From the NCBI RefSeq assembly GCF_010915705.1, contig NZ_JAAIKE010000002.1:62001-126000 (forward strand): a stretch of DNA of 64,000 nt, written 5' to 3'. The notes below the pieces were generated by a model. It worked only from the letters and a program-made list of their open reading frames with translations, was not told the origin of the DNA and made no database searches. Each line of letters begins with the position of its first letter. The first letter of the stretch is position 1. This document shows, one piece after another, positions 8,367-17,661 of the stretch. The position numbers and the translations under genes are program-made. The DNA comes from Pseudotabrizicola algicola (lineage in GTDB: Bacteria > Pseudomonadota > Alphaproteobacteria > Rhodobacterales > Rhodobacteraceae).

Positions 8367-9128
8367 ATGAAGGTGCTTGTGCCTGTCAAACGTGTGATCG
8401 ACTACAACGTGAAAGTGCGCGTGAAAGCGGACGGGAGCGGTGTCGATCTGGCCAATGTGAAAATGTCGATGAACCCGTTCGACGAGATTGCCGTCGAAGA
8501 GGCGATCCGGCTGAAGGAAAAGGGTGTGGCGACCGAGGTGGTCGTGGTGTCGATCGGGGTCAAGCAGTCGCAGGAAACGCTGCGCACCGCGCTTGCGATG
8601 GGGGCGGACCGCGCCATCCTGATCGAGGCGACCGACAATGTGCAGACCGATATCGAACCGCTGGCCGTGGCCAAGCTGCTGGCTGCCGTGGTGAAGGAAG
8701 AGGCCCCCGGGCTGGTGCTGTGCGGCAAGCAGGCGATCGACAACGACATGAATGCCACCGGACAGATGCTGTCGGCGCTGCTGGGCTGGAGCCAGGCCAC
8801 CTTTGCCAGCGAGCTGGTGATCGAGGGCGACAGCGCCAAGGTGACGCGCGAGGTGGATGGCGGCTTGCAGACGATTTCGGTGAAGCTGCCGACGATTGTC
8901 ACCGTTGACCTGCGCCTGAACGAGCCGCGCTATGCCAGCCTGCCAAACATCATGAAGGCCAAGGCCAAGCCGCTGGCGAGCAAGACGCCTGCCGATTACG
9001 GCGTCGACGTTTCGCCGCGCCTGTCGGTGGTCAAGACGGTTGAACCCGCAGGCCGCAAGGCAGGGATCAAGGTGGGCTCGGTCGACGAGCTGATTGCGAA
9101 ACTCAAAGACGAAGCGGGGGTGATCTGA
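8367..9128 (+). CDS. etfB: Electron transfer flavoprotein, beta subunit
   Basis: Beta subunit of the FAD- and AMP-containing carrier that takes electrons from acyl-CoA and other dehydrogenases to ETF-ubiquinone oxidoreductase. The 253 residues match the group I family throughout: a start reading [19 protein letters not shown], the [16 protein letters not shown] segment, the AMP-binding region near GADRAILIE, and the recognition-loop segment [12 protein letters not shown] near 190-205. A GGGAGAT ribosome binding site precedes the ATG. Its TGA overlaps the etfA ATG by one base. Upstream of it is a 117-base promoter region. Confidence 0.96.
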   Translation: MKVLVPVKRVIDYNVKVRVKADGSGVDLANVKMSMNPFDEIAVEEAIRLKEKGVATEVVVVSIGVKQSQETLRTALAMGADRAILIEATDNVQTDIEPLAVAKLLAAVVKEEAPGLVLCGKQAIDNDMNATGQMLSALLGWSQATFASELVIEGDSAKVTREVDGGLQTISVKLPTIVTVDLRLNEPRYASLPNIMKAKAKPLASKTPADYGVDVSPRLSVVKTVEPAGRKAGIKVGSVDELIAKLKDEAGVI

Positions 9129-10051
9129 TGGCTGTTCTGCTTCTGGCCGATGTGAATGACGGGCAGCTTGCGGTTGACGCAGTGGCAAAGACCGTTTCGG
9201 CGGTTGCCCCGCTGGGCGAGGTGCATGTTCTGGTTGCCGGGCAAGGTGGCGATGCGGCTGCGGCCGAAGCGGCCAAGCTGGAGGGTGTGGCGAAAGTCCT
9301 GTTTGCAGGCGATCACGCCTATTGCCACGGGCTTGCGGAATCGACTGCGGCGCTGATCGTGTCTTTGGCCGGCGGGTATTCCCATATTGCCGGTGCCTCG
9401 ACCGCGTTTTGCAAGAACGTGATGCCGCGTGTGGCGGCCCTGCTGGATGTGATGGTGCTGTCGGATGTGACGGCGGTGATCGACGCCGACACCTTCGAGC
9501 GCCCCATCTATGCCGGAAACGCGATCCAGACGGTGAAATCTTCGGATGCCACCAAGGTGATGACGGTCCGGACCGCGAATTTCTCGGGCGTCGGCATGGG
9601 CGGTTCTGCCCCGGTCGAGCCGGTGAGCGGGCCGGTCGAAGCGCTGTCGTCCTGGGTGGAGGACAAGGTGGCCTCGAGCGACCGTCCTGAACTGACGAGC
9701 GCGGGCATCGTGGTGTCTGGCGGGCGCGGCGTGGGCTCGGAAGCCGATTTCAAGCTGATCGAAGGTCTGGCGGACAAGCTGGGCGCGGCGGTCGGTGCCA
9801 GCCGCGCGGCGGTCGATTCGGGCTATGCGCCGAACGACTGGCAGGTGGGGCAGACCGGCAAGGTCGTGGCGCCCAAGCTGTATGTTGCGGTCGGGATTTC
9901 CGGCGCGATCCAGCACCTTGCGGGGATGAAGGACTCCAAGGTGATCGTGGCGATCAACAAGGATGAAGAGGCGCCGATCTTCCAGGTGGCCGATTACGGG
10001 CTGGTGGGCGATCTGTTCACGCTGGTGCCGGAACTGACGGAAAAGCTGTAA
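9128..10051 (+). CDS. etfA: Electron transfer flavoprotein, alpha subunit
   Basis: Alpha subunit of ETF, which carries the redox-active FAD. The 307 residues include the N-terminal domain and the conserved C-terminal FAD domain, with [12 protein letters not shown] near 223-234, [14 protein letters not shown], and the [12 protein letters not shown] and [16 protein letters not shown] segments. It is coupled to etfB by a one-base TGATG overlap. A strong intrinsic terminator follows 23 bases after the stop, so etfBA is likely a two-gene unit. The EtfA-EtfB dimer would serve several acyl-CoA dehydrogenases, including the one at 20454. Confidence 0.96.
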   Translation: MAVLLLADVNDGQLAVDAVAKTVSAVAPLGEVHVLVAGQGGDAAAAEAAKLEGVAKVLFAGDHAYCHGLAESTAALIVSLAGGYSHIAGASTAFCKNVMPRVAALLDVMVLSDVTAVIDADTFERPIYAGNAIQTVKSSDATKVMTVRTANFSGVGMGGSAPVEPVSGPVEALSSWVEDKVASSDRPELTSAGIVVSGGRGVGSEADFKLIEGLADKLGAAVGASRAAVDSGYAPNDWQVGQTGKVVAPKLYVAVGISGAIQHLAGMKDSKVIVAINKDEEAPIFQVADYGLVGDLFTLVPELTEKL

Positions 10052-10074
10052 GACCGCTTGGGTCTGGCAGGCAG

Positions 10075-10101
10075 CGGGCGCCCGGTTCGGGCGCCCGTTT
10101 T
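10075..10101 (+). terminator. Intrinsic terminator of etfBA
   Basis: A 10-bp arm CGGGCGCCCG, a 3-base loop, the same arm again (it is self-complementary), then TTTT. It lies between the convergent etfA and DUF6473 genes. Confidence 0.85.
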
Positions 10102-10105
10102 ACGT

Positions 10106-10957
10106 TCAGAACAGGCGCAAAAGCTCTGGCCCAAGATGATCGGCGATCTGGCGGTGCACGGCGGGGCCGGGAACGCCCTGCGCGGCCAGAGCATCAAGGG
10201 GGGCGAAGGCCATGCCTTGGGTGCCGCACAGGCGGGCGGCGGGCGAGGCCACAACCTCGACATATTGCGCGGCCAAGGGGCGCAGGGCGGCGATCATCTC
10301 GGAATCGATGAGGAGCGGATCATGCGAGAGATCGGCGCGGCGACCGGGGGGCGGCGGTGGTGTATTGGCAAGCCAAAGGAGCACCGTCTTGCCGCGCAGG
10401 GCGGACAGCAGGGCCTTCATGCGCGACACCCAGGCGGCGCGCAGGTCTTCGGCCAGCACCTCGAACCTGTCGGTCGAGGCGGCGTGCAGGGCCGAGAGCA
10501 TGTGGCGCGTGAAGCTGAATTCGGTGAAATCCACCTCGGGGAAGAGGCTGCGCAGCGCGCCCGAGGCATGCAGGAAACGGTCATTGCGCCGCGCATGGAC
10601 CGAGTAGAAGCGGTTGGAGAGATTTTGCGCGCCGACAATCTGCACCACCGCCAGCCGCGCGCGCGCGGCGGTGGACAGAACATCGGGGTCCTTGAGGTAG
10701 AGATCGAGCCCCGCATTCACATAGCCCATGTTGACGATGCGCAGACCGGTCGCCGATTCGATGAGCGCCGGATAGGGTTCCGGCACGAACTTTCCATAGG
10801 TTTCCGTGCCGCCGAGTGTCACCACATAGGGCCGGTCAAGATCGCGCCGCGGCCCCCGGAACAGCGCCCGCGACATGCCATACCGGCATGGATAATAGTC
10901 GAGCGACCCGTCGCCCGGATATTCGTAAGCCATCACACCCACCACAGTTTTCGTCAC
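10106..10957 (-). CDS. DUF6473 family protein
   Basis: A 283-residue protein that I place in the DUF6473 family, seen mainly in Rhodobacteraceae, from its start (YEYPGDGSLDYYPCRYG) and the LGGTETYGKFVPEPYP segment near 47-63. The GGTET motif, the later NMGYVNAGLD segment and the closing IADHLGPEL resemble SGNH-hydrolase-like or sulfotransferase-adjacent Rhodobacterales proteins, but no catalytic set can be assigned. There is no signal peptide and no membrane segment. It converges on etfA, with the etfA terminator 4 bases from its stop, and is divergent from the 3-hydroxybutyryl-CoA dehydrogenase. Function unknown. Confidence 0.75.
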   Translation of the reverse strand: MTKTVVGVMAYEYPGDGSLDYYPCRYGMSRALFRGPRRDLDRPYVVTLGGTETYGKFVPEPYPALIESATGLRIVNMGYVNAGLDLYLKDPDVLSTAARARLAVVQIVGAQNLSNRFYSVHARRNDRFLHASGALRSLFPEVDFTEFSFTRHMLSALHAASTDRFEVLAEDLRAAWVSRMKALLSALRGKTVLLWLANTPPPPPGRRADLSHDPLLIDSEMIAALRPLAAQYVEVVASPAARLCGTQGMAFAPLDALAAQGVPGPAVHRQIADHLGPELLRLF

Positions 10958-11112
10958 CCGCGGCCAGACTTGCCGATTCCCGTTACCAAAGGTCTAAACC
11001 GCGCATTTGCGGCAAACTGTCTGCACCCGCTGCGGCGGCGGGCGTGCCGCAACGCAGCGCCCTTGCCCCTTCGGAACCCGCCGCATAAGGTTGGCGCGAC
11101 GGACAAGGAAGG

Positions 11113-11997
11113 ATGATGCTGATGGAAATTTCCAGCGTGGGCGTGGTCGGGGCGGGGCAGATGGGCAATGGCATTGCGCATGTGTTCGCGCTTGCCGGCT
11201 ATGACGTGATCCTGACCGATGTCAACGAGGCCGCGCTGCGCAATGCCATCGCCACCATCGAGCGCAACATCGAGCGTCAGGTGTCACGCGGCAAGGTCAG
11301 CGCGGAGGAAAAGGCCGCCGCGATGGCGCGGATCACCACCACGCTGACGCTGGCCGAGGTGGGGCCCTGCGATCTGATCATCGAGGCGGCGACCGAGCGC
11401 GAGACGGTCAAGCAGGCGATCTTCGAGGACCTGCTGCCGCATCTCAAGCCGCATACGATCCTGACCTCGAACACGTCTTCGATCTCTATCACGCGGCTCG
11501 CCAGCCGCACCGACCGGCCGGAAAAGTTCATGGGGTTCCACTTCATGAATCCGGTGCCGGTGATGCAGCTGGTGGAGCTGATCCGGGGGATCGCGACCGA
11601 TCAGGACACATGGGACAAGATGCATGCGGTGGTGCGCAAGCTGGGCAAAACTGCGGCCAGCGCCGAGGACTTTCCGGCCTTCATCGTGAACCGCATCCTG
11701 ATGCCGATGATCAACGAGGCGGTTTACACGCTGTATGAGGGCGTCGGGTCGGTCCAGTCGATTGACCAGTCGCTGAAACTGGGGGCCAATCATCCGATGG
11801 GGCCGCTGGAACTGGCGGATTTCATCGGGCTGGATACCTGCCTTGCGATCATGAACGTGCTGCATGACGGGCTGGCGGATACCAAATACCGCCCCTGCCC
11901 GCTGCTGACGAAATATGTCGAGGCCGGATGGCTGGGCCGCAAGACGCAGCGCGGCTTTTACGACTATCGGGGCGACGTGCCGGTGCCGACGCGCTGA
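11113..11997 (+). CDS. hbdA: 3-hydroxybutyryl-CoA dehydrogenase
   Basis: NAD(P)-dependent oxidation of 3-hydroxybutyryl-CoA to acetoacetyl-CoA, or the reverse, in polyhydroxybutyrate and C4 metabolism. It is a single-domain enzyme of about 290 residues. The GAGQMGNGIAH nucleotide-binding loop is near the start, followed by IIEAATER. SNTSS is near 117-121, GFHFMNPVPVMQLVE holds the catalytic His, and the C-terminal helical domain contains NRILMPMINEAV. The first ATG (11113) touches the AAGGAAGG ribosome binding site. The ATG at 11122 sits 9 bases from that site and is probably the true start, giving 291 residues. The stop lies in a hairpin shared with the convergent acyltransferase. Confidence 0.93.
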   Translation: MMLMEISSVGVVGAGQMGNGIAHVFALAGYDVILTDVNEAALRNAIATIERNIERQVSRGKVSAEEKAAAMARITTTLTLAEVGPCDLIIEAATERETVKQAIFEDLLPHLKPHTILTSNTSSISITRLASRTDRPEKFMGFHFMNPVPVMQLVELIRGIATDQDTWDKMHAVVRKLGKTAASAEDFPAFIVNRILMPMINEAVYTLYEGVGSVQSIDQSLKLGANHPMGPLELADFIGLDTCLAIMNVLHDGLADTKYRPCPLLTKYVEAGWLGRKTQRGFYDYRGDVPVPTR

Positions 11998-12037
11998 CCG
12001 CCCCGATCTTCGGCGGGAAAACCGTCGGGGTCAGCGC
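11991..12037. terminator. Bidirectional hairpin holding both stop codons
   Basis: Left arm GCGCTGA, a CCG bulge, CCCCGA; right arm TCGGGG, TCAGCGC. The 13-bp stem contains the TGA of the plus-strand dehydrogenase in one arm and the stop of the minus-strand acyltransferase in the other. There is no strong T-run, so efficiency is uncertain. Confidence 0.6.
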
Positions 12038-12957
12038 GGCGCGTCGCCGTCCTTCTGCCCGAGGTCGAGCGTGTGCTGGCGCAGCCAGGCAAGGAAGCCA
12101 CGCGGGTTGCCTTCCCATTTCGCCAGTTCGGATGCAGGGATCGGCGCGCCGATATAGGGGCGCTGCGGTTTGAACAGGGCGCGCTTGATCTCATAGAGCA
12201 GCAGGCCCTGCCGCAGCGTATCTGACAGCTTGTTGGCGATCAGGAACATGCGGCTGTTCTGTCCGGTGAAATGCACCGGAACGATGGTCGCGCCCGAGCG
12301 CTGGATCATCTTGTGGGTAAAGACGTTCCACTCGGCCTCGACCGCAGGGCCGAAGAAGCCTTCGGACATCGCGACCTTGCCCGCCGGAAACAGGATGATG
12401 ACGCCGCCGCGCTTGAGATGGTCCATTGTCTGCTGGCGCATCACCAGACCGTCTTCGCGCGCGTTCGCCTCATGCGGGAACGGCACCGGAATCATGAATT
12501 CCTCGACCTCAGGGATGCCTGTGAGCAGCGAGCGGGTGAGGATGCGGAAATCGGACCGCACGCGGTTGACGATCTCGGCAAGGATCATCCCGTCGACCAG
12601 CCCGTGCGGGTGGTTCGAGACGACCACCACCGGCCCTGTGGCAGGGATATGCGCCACCTCTTCGGGAGGGGTGTCGATGCGGATGCCCATGTGGCGCAGC
12701 GCCTTGGGCCAGAAGGGCGAGCCGAAGGGCGCGCCCGAGCGTTCGAACTCACGGATCAGGCGCAGGAGCGTGATCTTGGCGGTCATCCATTCGATGACGC
12801 GAATCGTGCCGGCCTTGAACGGGTTGGAAAAGGTGCCCGCGTAGGACAGGCGGCGCATGTCATAGGGGCGATCGATCGGTGGGCGCGGCGCGCTGTCACC
12901 GAGACTTGTGTCGATCTGCGGATGTTCTGTCACGATCCGTCGGCCTTTCTGCACCAC
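12031..12957 (-). CDS. Lysophospholipid acyltransferase family protein (PlsC-like)
   Basis: A membrane-associated acyltransferase of up to 308 residues. It has the variant active-site motif SNHPHGLVDG (His, five residues, Asp) seen in PlsC-like proteins of the haemolysin/ornithine-lipid group rather than the classical NHxxxxD. A substrate-binding segment FPAGK lies about 80 residues later, and a TIVPVHFTG block follows. Typical substrates are lyso-lipids and acyl-ACP or acyl-CoA; which one is used here is unknown. It follows ptsH on the same strand with a gap of 8 bases, so it may be read from the PTS operon. The first start is GTG; another GTG eight codons later has GAAAGG 10 bases upstream and could be the real one. 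It converges on hbdA through a shared hairpin. Confidence 0.85.
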   Translation of the reverse strand: MVQKGRRIVTEHPQIDTSLGDSAPRPPIDRPYDMRRLSYAGTFSNPFKAGTIRVIEWMTAKITLLRLIREFERSGAPFGSPFWPKALRHMGIRIDTPPEEVAHIPATGPVVVVSNHPHGLVDGMILAEIVNRVRSDFRILTRSLLTGIPEVEEFMIPVPFPHEANAREDGLVMRQQTMDHLKRGGVIILFPAGKVAMSEGFFGPAVEAEWNVFTHKMIQRSGATIVPVHFTGQNSRMFLIANKLSDTLRQGLLLYEIKRALFKPQRPYIGAPIPASELAKWEGNPRGFLAWLRQHTLDLGQKDGDAPR

Positions 12958-12965
12958 CTTGTGGC

Positions 12966-13241
12966 TCAGTATTCTTCTCCGAAGCGGTTGGCCACCAGCG
13001 CCGAAAGCGCCTCGGCCAGCGGGCCAGCTTCGGCACCCGTGGTCCGCACCTCAATAGAGGTTCCGCGAGAGGCTGCCAACATCAAAAGACCCATGATCGA
13101 GTCGCCCGAGACGGTCATGCCGTCTTTGGTGACCTGCGCCTCGGCGTCATGGGCTTCGACCACTTCGACAAACTTGGCGCTTGCCCGGGCGTGCAGCCCC
13201 TTCTCATTGATGATGGACAGGATTTTCTCCGCCAACTTCAA
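12966..13241 (-). CDS. ptsH: HPr phosphocarrier protein
   Basis: Small phosphocarrier of the phosphotransferase system, 91 residues. The phosphorylated His17 lies in GLHARAS, and the regulatory Ser48, the target of HPr kinase, lies in SGDSIMGLLML. The start is TTG, overlapping the TGA of the upstream EIIA gene (TTGA), with GGAGG 4 bases before it. It is the last PTS gene of the chain hprK-rapZ-EIIA-ptsH. No sugar permease is nearby, so the set is best seen as the regulatory PTS known from alphaproteobacteria. Confidence 0.95.
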   Translation of the reverse strand: MKLAEKILSIINEKGLHARASAKFVEVVEAHDAEAQVTKDGMTVSGDSIMGLLMLAASRGTSIEVRTTGAEAGPLAEALSALVANRFGEEY

Positions 13242-13633
13242 GCACCTCCGCCAAGATCAAGGCTGTTGATGTATTTGCGCCCGGCATCGAGCGCCGCCGC
13301 CACGGCCTCGGCCACCGGCACATCGCGCGATTTTGTCAGCTTTATCAGCATCGGCAGATTTGCGCCGTAGATGATGCGACGGTCCGGCCCGCAACAGGCC
13401 ATCAGCGACAGGTTGGAGGGCGAGCCGCCGAACATGTCAGTGACCACCACCACCCCTGCCCCGCCATCGACCGCATCGGCGGCGCCGCAGATTTCGGCCT
13501 GCTTGGCGGCGCGGTCATGATCGTCCTCGATCGAGATGGCGCGCATGCCCGATTGCGGGCCGACCACATGCTCCACCGCGGCGAGATATTCGCGCGCAAG
13601 GCCGCCATGTGCCACGATCACGATTCCGATCAC
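13238..13633 (-). CDS. PTS EIIA component, mannose (EIIA-Man) family
   Basis: A soluble EIIA domain of 131 residues with the phosphoacceptor His9 in IVIVAHGG and the conserved DMFGGSPSN segment near 66-74. It is a lone EIIA: no EIIB, EIIC or EIID genes adjoin it. In alphaproteobacteria this protein is part of a regulatory phosphorelay with HPr and HPr kinase rather than sugar import. The GTG start overlaps the rapZ stop (GTGA), and its TGA overlaps the TTG start of ptsH, so translation along the chain is tightly coupled. Confidence 0.92.
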   Translation of the reverse strand: MIGIVIVAHGGLAREYLAAVEHVVGPQSGMRAISIEDDHDRAAKQAEICGAADAVDGGAGVVVVTDMFGGSPSNLSLMACCGPDRRIIYGANLPMLIKLTKSRDVPVAEAVAAALDAGRKYINSLDLGGGA

Positions 13634-14583
13634 CCGCCGCCCATCCTTGTTGCTTGCCCGCCCGAGGCGGCTGGCCCCACGGCTGCACGCCGTTCAAGTT
13701 CCCGGTGCCGTTTTGACACCGCCCAGCCCTTCTGTGCAAGGGCATCGGCGATCAATTCCGTGACGGCAACCGATCTGTGTTGCCCTCCGGTGCAGCCAAA
13801 AGCGATGCAGACATGCGAACGACCCTCGGCCAAATGGGCAGGAAGTAGAAAGCTGATCAGGTCATTCAGCTTCTGGTAGAATTCGCCAAACCGCTCGTCC
13901 TGACGGATGAAGTCCACCACCTGCGAATCGCGACCGTCGAGCGGTTTGAGCGCACGGTCCCAATGCGGGTTGCGCAGGAAGCGGCAATCAAACACCATGT
14001 CGACGCCGCGCGGCACACCGCGCTTGTAGCTGAAGCTTTGCACGGAGACGGCAAGCGTCGGCCCCTGCCCCTGCCCGAACCAGCGCGTCACCTCGGCCTT
14101 GAGGCCATGCACGGTCAGGTCGGTGGTGTCGATCAGGTGGTCGGCCCGCACCTTGATGGGGGCGAGCAGATCAATCTCGCGCTCGACCCCCTCTTCGGGG
14201 CTGTCACTGGGGGCGAGCGGATGGCGGCGCCGGGTTTCACTGTAGCGCTGCACCAGCACGGCGGGCTGGCAGTCGAGATAAAGCACCGTGAGCTGCACCC
14301 GCGGGTCGCGCGTCAGCCCGTCGATCAGTTCGATGAGGCTGGAGGCCGCAAAGTCGCGGTTGCGCACGTCAAGGCCAAGCGCAATCGGCTGGGGCGTCGG
14401 CGGGCCTTCGATCAGGCGCGGCACGAGCGAGAGCGGCAGGTTGTCGATCACCTCATAGCCGAGGTCTTCCAGCGCGTTGATCGCAGTGGAGCGTCCGGCG
14501 CCCGAAGGCCCGGTGACGAGGACCAGTTGGTGATCCTGCCGCTGCAGAGGATCAGTTGTTGCCACGGTGTCCAGCATATTCAT
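13630..14583 (-). CDS. rapZ: RNase adapter protein RapZ
   Basis: P-loop nucleotide-binding protein which, in enterobacteria, steers RNase E to the GlmZ RNA; the role in alphaproteobacteria is less clear. The 317 residues contain Walker A GPSGAGRS at 25-32, a conserved DVRNRDF segment, the [22 protein letters not shown] block, [26 protein letters not shown], and the C-terminal [12 protein letters not shown] motif. The start at 14583 is chosen because its ATGA overlaps the hprK stop; a longer in-frame extension would run back through hprK. The C-terminus is slightly longer than usual, with a polar tail. Confidence 0.94.
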   Translation of the reverse strand: MNMLDTVATTDPLQRQDHQLVLVTGPSGAGRSTAINALEDLGYEVIDNLPLSLVPRLIEGPPTPQPIALGLDVRNRDFAASSLIELIDGLTRDPRVQLTVLYLDCQPAVLVQRYSETRRRHPLAPSDSPEEGVEREIDLLAPIKVRADHLIDTTDLTVHGLKAEVTRWFGQGQGPTLAVSVQSFSYKRGVPRGVDMVFDCRFLRNPHWDRALKPLDGRDSQVVDFIRQDERFGEFYQKLNDLISFLLPAHLAEGRSHVCIAFGCTGGQHRSVAVTELIADALAQKGWAVSKRHRELERRAAVGPAASGGQATRMGGG

Positions 14584-15002
14584 CCACGCCGCCCCTGTAA
14601 GACATAGTGTCTGAGCGAAGAAGGAAAATGGGCTGACTCGGCCAAAAGCACAAGGGAGAGCGGTTGTCCCAAAAGGGTGATCTGGCGCTGTTCGGGCAGA
14701 CGTGCGGTTTCGTTGCGGTCGAGATCGACCACAAGCGCGACGGGGGCCTGCGCCAGATGCGGCGCGTTCAGCAGGCCGACGCCGCGCGCCTCGATCAGTC
14801 CGGCGAGGGGGGCGGGGCAACTGGCGATCACCTTTTGCCCGTGGAGGGTCAGGATGGTCCGGTCATCGGCCACCAGCACGGCACCGATCGCCATGAGTTG
14901 CAACGCAAGCGAGGATTTGCCTCGCCCCGAGGCCCCGGTGATCAGCAGGGCGCGGCCCTCGAAGGCGACCGTGGTGGCATGCAGGATCATCGGCGCCGTC
15001 AT
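14580..15002 (-). CDS. hprK: HPr kinase/phosphorylase, short alphaproteobacterial form
   Basis: Phosphorylates and dephosphorylates HPr on the regulatory Ser. At 140 residues it contains only the catalytic C-terminal half of the Gram-positive enzyme, which is normal for alphaproteobacteria. Walker A GASGRGKS is at about 23-30, a VADDRT segment near 45, and the family signature IEARGVGLL near 70. It lies between chvG (9-base gap) and rapZ (ATGA overlap). This places a metabolic phosphorelay in one transcript with the ChvI/ChvG envelope-stress system. Confidence 0.93.
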   Translation of the reverse strand: MTAPMILHATTVAFEGRALLITGASGRGKSSLALQLMAIGAVLVADDRTILTLHGQKVIASCPAPLAGLIEARGVGLLNAPHLAQAPVALVVDLDRNETARLPEQRQITLLGQPLSLVLLAESAHFPSSLRHYVLQGRRG

Positions 15003-15011
15003 GGCGCGCGA

Positions 15012-16715
15012 TCAGACCGGAAGGCCCACGATGAACCGCGCCCCCAAGGGATCGGACGTGGCATCCGCATGGGTGGGGCGGATGTTTTCCGCCCAGATCA
15101 CGCCGCCATGTGCTTCCACGATCTGCTTGGAGATCGACAGCCCGAGGCCGGAGTTGTTGCCGAACTGGCCTTGCGGACGCTCGGAGTAGAAGCGTTTGAA
15201 CACCTTGGTCAGCGCCTGTTCCGGAATGCCGGGGCCGGTGTCTTCCACCACGACCAGCACGCGGTTGTCGCGCTTGCGGGTCCAGACGCGGACGGCATCG
15301 CCATCTTCGCAGAAGGAGACGGCATTTGTGATCAGGTTGACGAAAACCTGCGCCAGACGCGCCTCCAGCCCCGAGATCATGATGGGTTCGGCAGGGAAAT
15401 CGGTGATGAGTTCCACGCCCTTTTCACCCGCCTGCTGGCCCAGATAATCGCACAGGTTGGTCAGGGTCTTGGTGAGGTTGAACACCTCTTCCTGTTCCTT
15501 GACCAGTTCACTGTCGAGCCGCGAGGCGTTGGAAATGTCACTGACCAGCCGGTCGAGGCGGCGCACGTCATGGTCGATCACCTCGAGCAGGCGGGTGCGC
15601 TGGTCGTCGCGCTTGGCCAGATGCATCGAGGCCACGGCCGAGCGCAGGCTGGCGAGCGGGTTCTTGATTTCATGTGCCACATCGGCGGCAAACTGTTCGT
15701 TGGCGTCGATCCGGTCATAGAGTGCCGCCACCATGCCCCGCACCGCGACGGAAAGGCGGCCGATCTCATCCGGGCGGCCTGCCAGATCGGGAATGCGGAT
15801 GCGGCCCGCCTGCATCTTGCGGGCGTCGCCGTCATGGCCGATCTCTGCCGCCGCCGCCAGATCGGAGAGCGGATTGGCGATGGTGGAGGCCAGAACGAGG
15901 CTGAGCCCGATGGACACCAGCAAGGCCAGCACGAACATCTGCAAGATCTGTTCGCGCTCGTTGCGCACCAGCGCGTCGATCTCTCCTTCGGCGCTGATCA
16001 GGGCGACGACGCCCAGAACCTCTCCGGCCCGTTCGATCGGGCTGGCGACCGAAAACAGCGCCCCGCCTTCCGGCCCCTTGCCGAGATTGACGGCGGTTTC
16101 CCCGGCGATGGCCTTTTCGAACAGCGCGCGTGCAAGGCTTTCGGGGTCCACACTCGCGCCGCGCCCCCCGCGAGAGGCGAACAGGCGCGACGAGCCTTCC
16201 CAGATCGCGTTGAGAAATCCGGTGATGACGGTGGATTTCTCCCCGTCCACAGCGGCGGGCCGGTCCGGTCCGGTGGCGGTGCCCACCACACGGCCATTGC
16301 GGTCAAGCACGAAGACGGAGGTTCCCGCGCTAAGGCTCAGGCTGCCGACCGATTGCGCAAAGGCGCTGTCCGGCCCCATGTCAACCACGCCTTCGGCGGG
16401 CAGGCGCGCTTCGAATACATCCGAGACAAGCTTGGCTTCGGTGACAAAGGCCTGTTCGCGCTGGACAACCAGACTGTCGCGGAACGGGTTGAGGAACAGC
16501 ACCCCCGCCACCAGAACCACAAGCGCCATCAGGTTGAAGATGACGATCTTGCGCGCCAGAGGCGAGCTTTTGAGGGCCATCATCCCGCGCTTGCTTCGGG
16601 TGTCGCGCAAGGAGGGATCGGCGGCATCCGCAGAGACCCAATCCTCACCCAGAAGCACGTCGGCCCCTTTGGTGCCGCGCGGATCCCTAAGGCCGATCTG
16701 GGGCATTGTGGTCAT
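15012..16715 (-). CDS. chvG: Sensor histidine kinase ChvG
   Basis: Inner-membrane sensor kinase of the ChvG-ChvI system, which in rhizobia and relatives responds to acid and envelope stress and is inhibited by periplasmic ExoR. The 567 residues hold a cytoplasmic start and a first membrane helix near 56-78. A periplasmic stimulus-sensing domain spans about 80-275, followed by a second helix ([18 protein letters not shown]) and a HAMP region. The H-box is [15 protein letters not shown] with His348, and the kinase domain has a late N-box (NLITNAVSF), DTGPGIP and the GLGLSI G-box. Its start overlaps the chvI stop by ATGA. No exoR is seen in the window. Confidence 0.93.
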   Translation of the reverse strand: MTTMPQIGLRDPRGTKGADVLLGEDWVSADAADPSLRDTRSKRGMMALKSSPLARKIVIFNLMALVVLVAGVLFLNPFRDSLVVQREQAFVTEAKLVSDVFEARLPAEGVVDMGPDSAFAQSVGSLSLSAGTSVFVLDRNGRVVGTATGPDRPAAVDGEKSTVITGFLNAIWEGSSRLFASRGGRGASVDPESLARALFEKAIAGETAVNLGKGPEGGALFSVASPIERAGEVLGVVALISAEGEIDALVRNEREQILQMFVLALLVSIGLSLVLASTIANPLSDLAAAAEIGHDGDARKMQAGRIRIPDLAGRPDEIGRLSVAVRGMVAALYDRIDANEQFAADVAHEIKNPLASLRSAVASMHLAKRDDQRTRLLEVIDHDVRRLDRLVSDISNASRLDSELVKEQEEVFNLTKTLTNLCDYLGQQAGEKGVELITDFPAEPIMISGLEARLAQVFVNLITNAVSFCEDGDAVRVWTRKRDNRVLVVVEDTGPGIPEQALTKVFKRFYSERPQGQFGNNSGLGLSISKQIVEAHGGVIWAENIRPTHADATSDPLGARFIVGLPV

Positions 16716-17413
16716 GTTTCGTTGTAGCGATAGCCGATGCCATACAGCGTCTCGATGGCGGAAAACTCGTCATCCACCGAGCGCATTTTCTTGCGCAGCC
16801 GCTTGATGTGGCTGTCGATCGTGCGGTCATCGACATAGACCTGGTCGTCATAGGCCACATCCATCAGCTGGTCGCGCGATTTCACAAAGCCCGGACGCTG
16901 CGCCAGAGCTTGCAAAAGCATGAATTCGGTGACCGTCAGCGAGACATCCATGCCTTTCCACGACACCGAATGGCGCAGCGGGTCCATCCGCAGATGCCCC
17001 CGTTCCATGATCTTCGTCTCTTCGGTGACCGCCACCTCCCCGGTGACGATGGCATCCTGGCGGCGCAGCAGCGCGCGGATGCGTTCGACCAGAAGCCGCT
17101 GGCTGAAGGGCTTTTTCACATAATCATCGGCGCCCATGCGCAGGCCGAGCACCTCGTCGATCTCGTCATCCTTGGAGGTCAGGAAGATCACCGGCATCTG
17201 GGTTTTCTGACGGATGCGCTGGAGCAGATCCATCCCGTCCATGCGCGGCATCTTGATGTCCAGCACGGCCATATCGGGCATCCGCCGCGTGAAGGCATCA
17301 TAGGCCGACTGGCCGTCGTTATAGGTTTCGACCTCGAACCCCTCGGCCTCAAGTGTCATTGATACGGACGTCAGGATATTCCTGTCGTCATCAACAAGGG
17401 CGATCCTTGCCAT
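16712..17413 (-). CDS. chvI: Response regulator ChvI (OmpR family)
   Basis: DNA-binding partner of ChvG, 233 residues. The receiver domain is at 1-120, with the acidic pocket near 8-10, phosphoacceptor Asp52 ([11 protein letters not shown]) and the conserved Lys in YVKKPF. The winged-helix output domain is at about 135-230, ending in [10 protein letters not shown]. It is the first gene of the chain running to ptsH and perhaps the acyltransferase. It is transcribed away from pckA, and the region between the two carries promoter elements for both. Confidence 0.95.
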   Translation of the reverse strand: MARIALVDDDRNILTSVSMTLEAEGFEVETYNDGQSAYDAFTRRMPDMAVLDIKMPRMDGMDLLQRIRQKTQMPVIFLTSKDDEIDEVLGLRMGADDYVKKPFSQRLLVERIRALLRRQDAIVTGEVAVTEETKIMERGHLRMDPLRHSVSWKGMDVSLTVTEFMLLQALAQRPGFVKSRDQLMDVAYDDQVYVDDRTIDSHIKRLRKKMRSVDDEFSAIETLYGIGYRYNET

Positions 17414-17580
17414 GGTGTGAGTTTCCTTGTGACTGCCCGAACTCTTATTTTTGTAGCATGATCCGTTGATCCGGTCACGGAATCAACAGCGAAGTACGAA
17501 TCACCCCCCTTTCGTCCCTGATCTGGCACGAAAATTGCCAAGGAATGGCTAATTTGCCTCACTTCCGGCAATGGCCGGAA

Positions 17581-17614
17581 AATGATTGCGCTAAACCCGG
17601 AATGGTTGCGCTAA
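17581..17614. promoter_or_regulatory. Direct repeats in the chvI-pckA promoter region
   Basis: Two 14-base copies of AATGrTTGCGCTAA begin exactly 20 bases apart (17581 and 17601), about two helical turns, so a regulator would see both on one face. They lie in the AT-richer part of the divergent region. A short palindrome CCCTAT-GTT-ATAGGG follows at 17647-17661, nearer pckA. The regulator is not known. Confidence 0.45.
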
Positions 17615-17661
17615 CTGCGGCAAAGCCTCCTGTTCCGATGTGACATCCCTATGTTATAGGG

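Noticed and set aside
12966-13633. EIIA and HPr as part of a mannose transport system
   Set aside because: No EIIB, EIIC or EIID genes are adjacent, and the linkage to hprK, rapZ and chvGI is the known regulatory arrangement.
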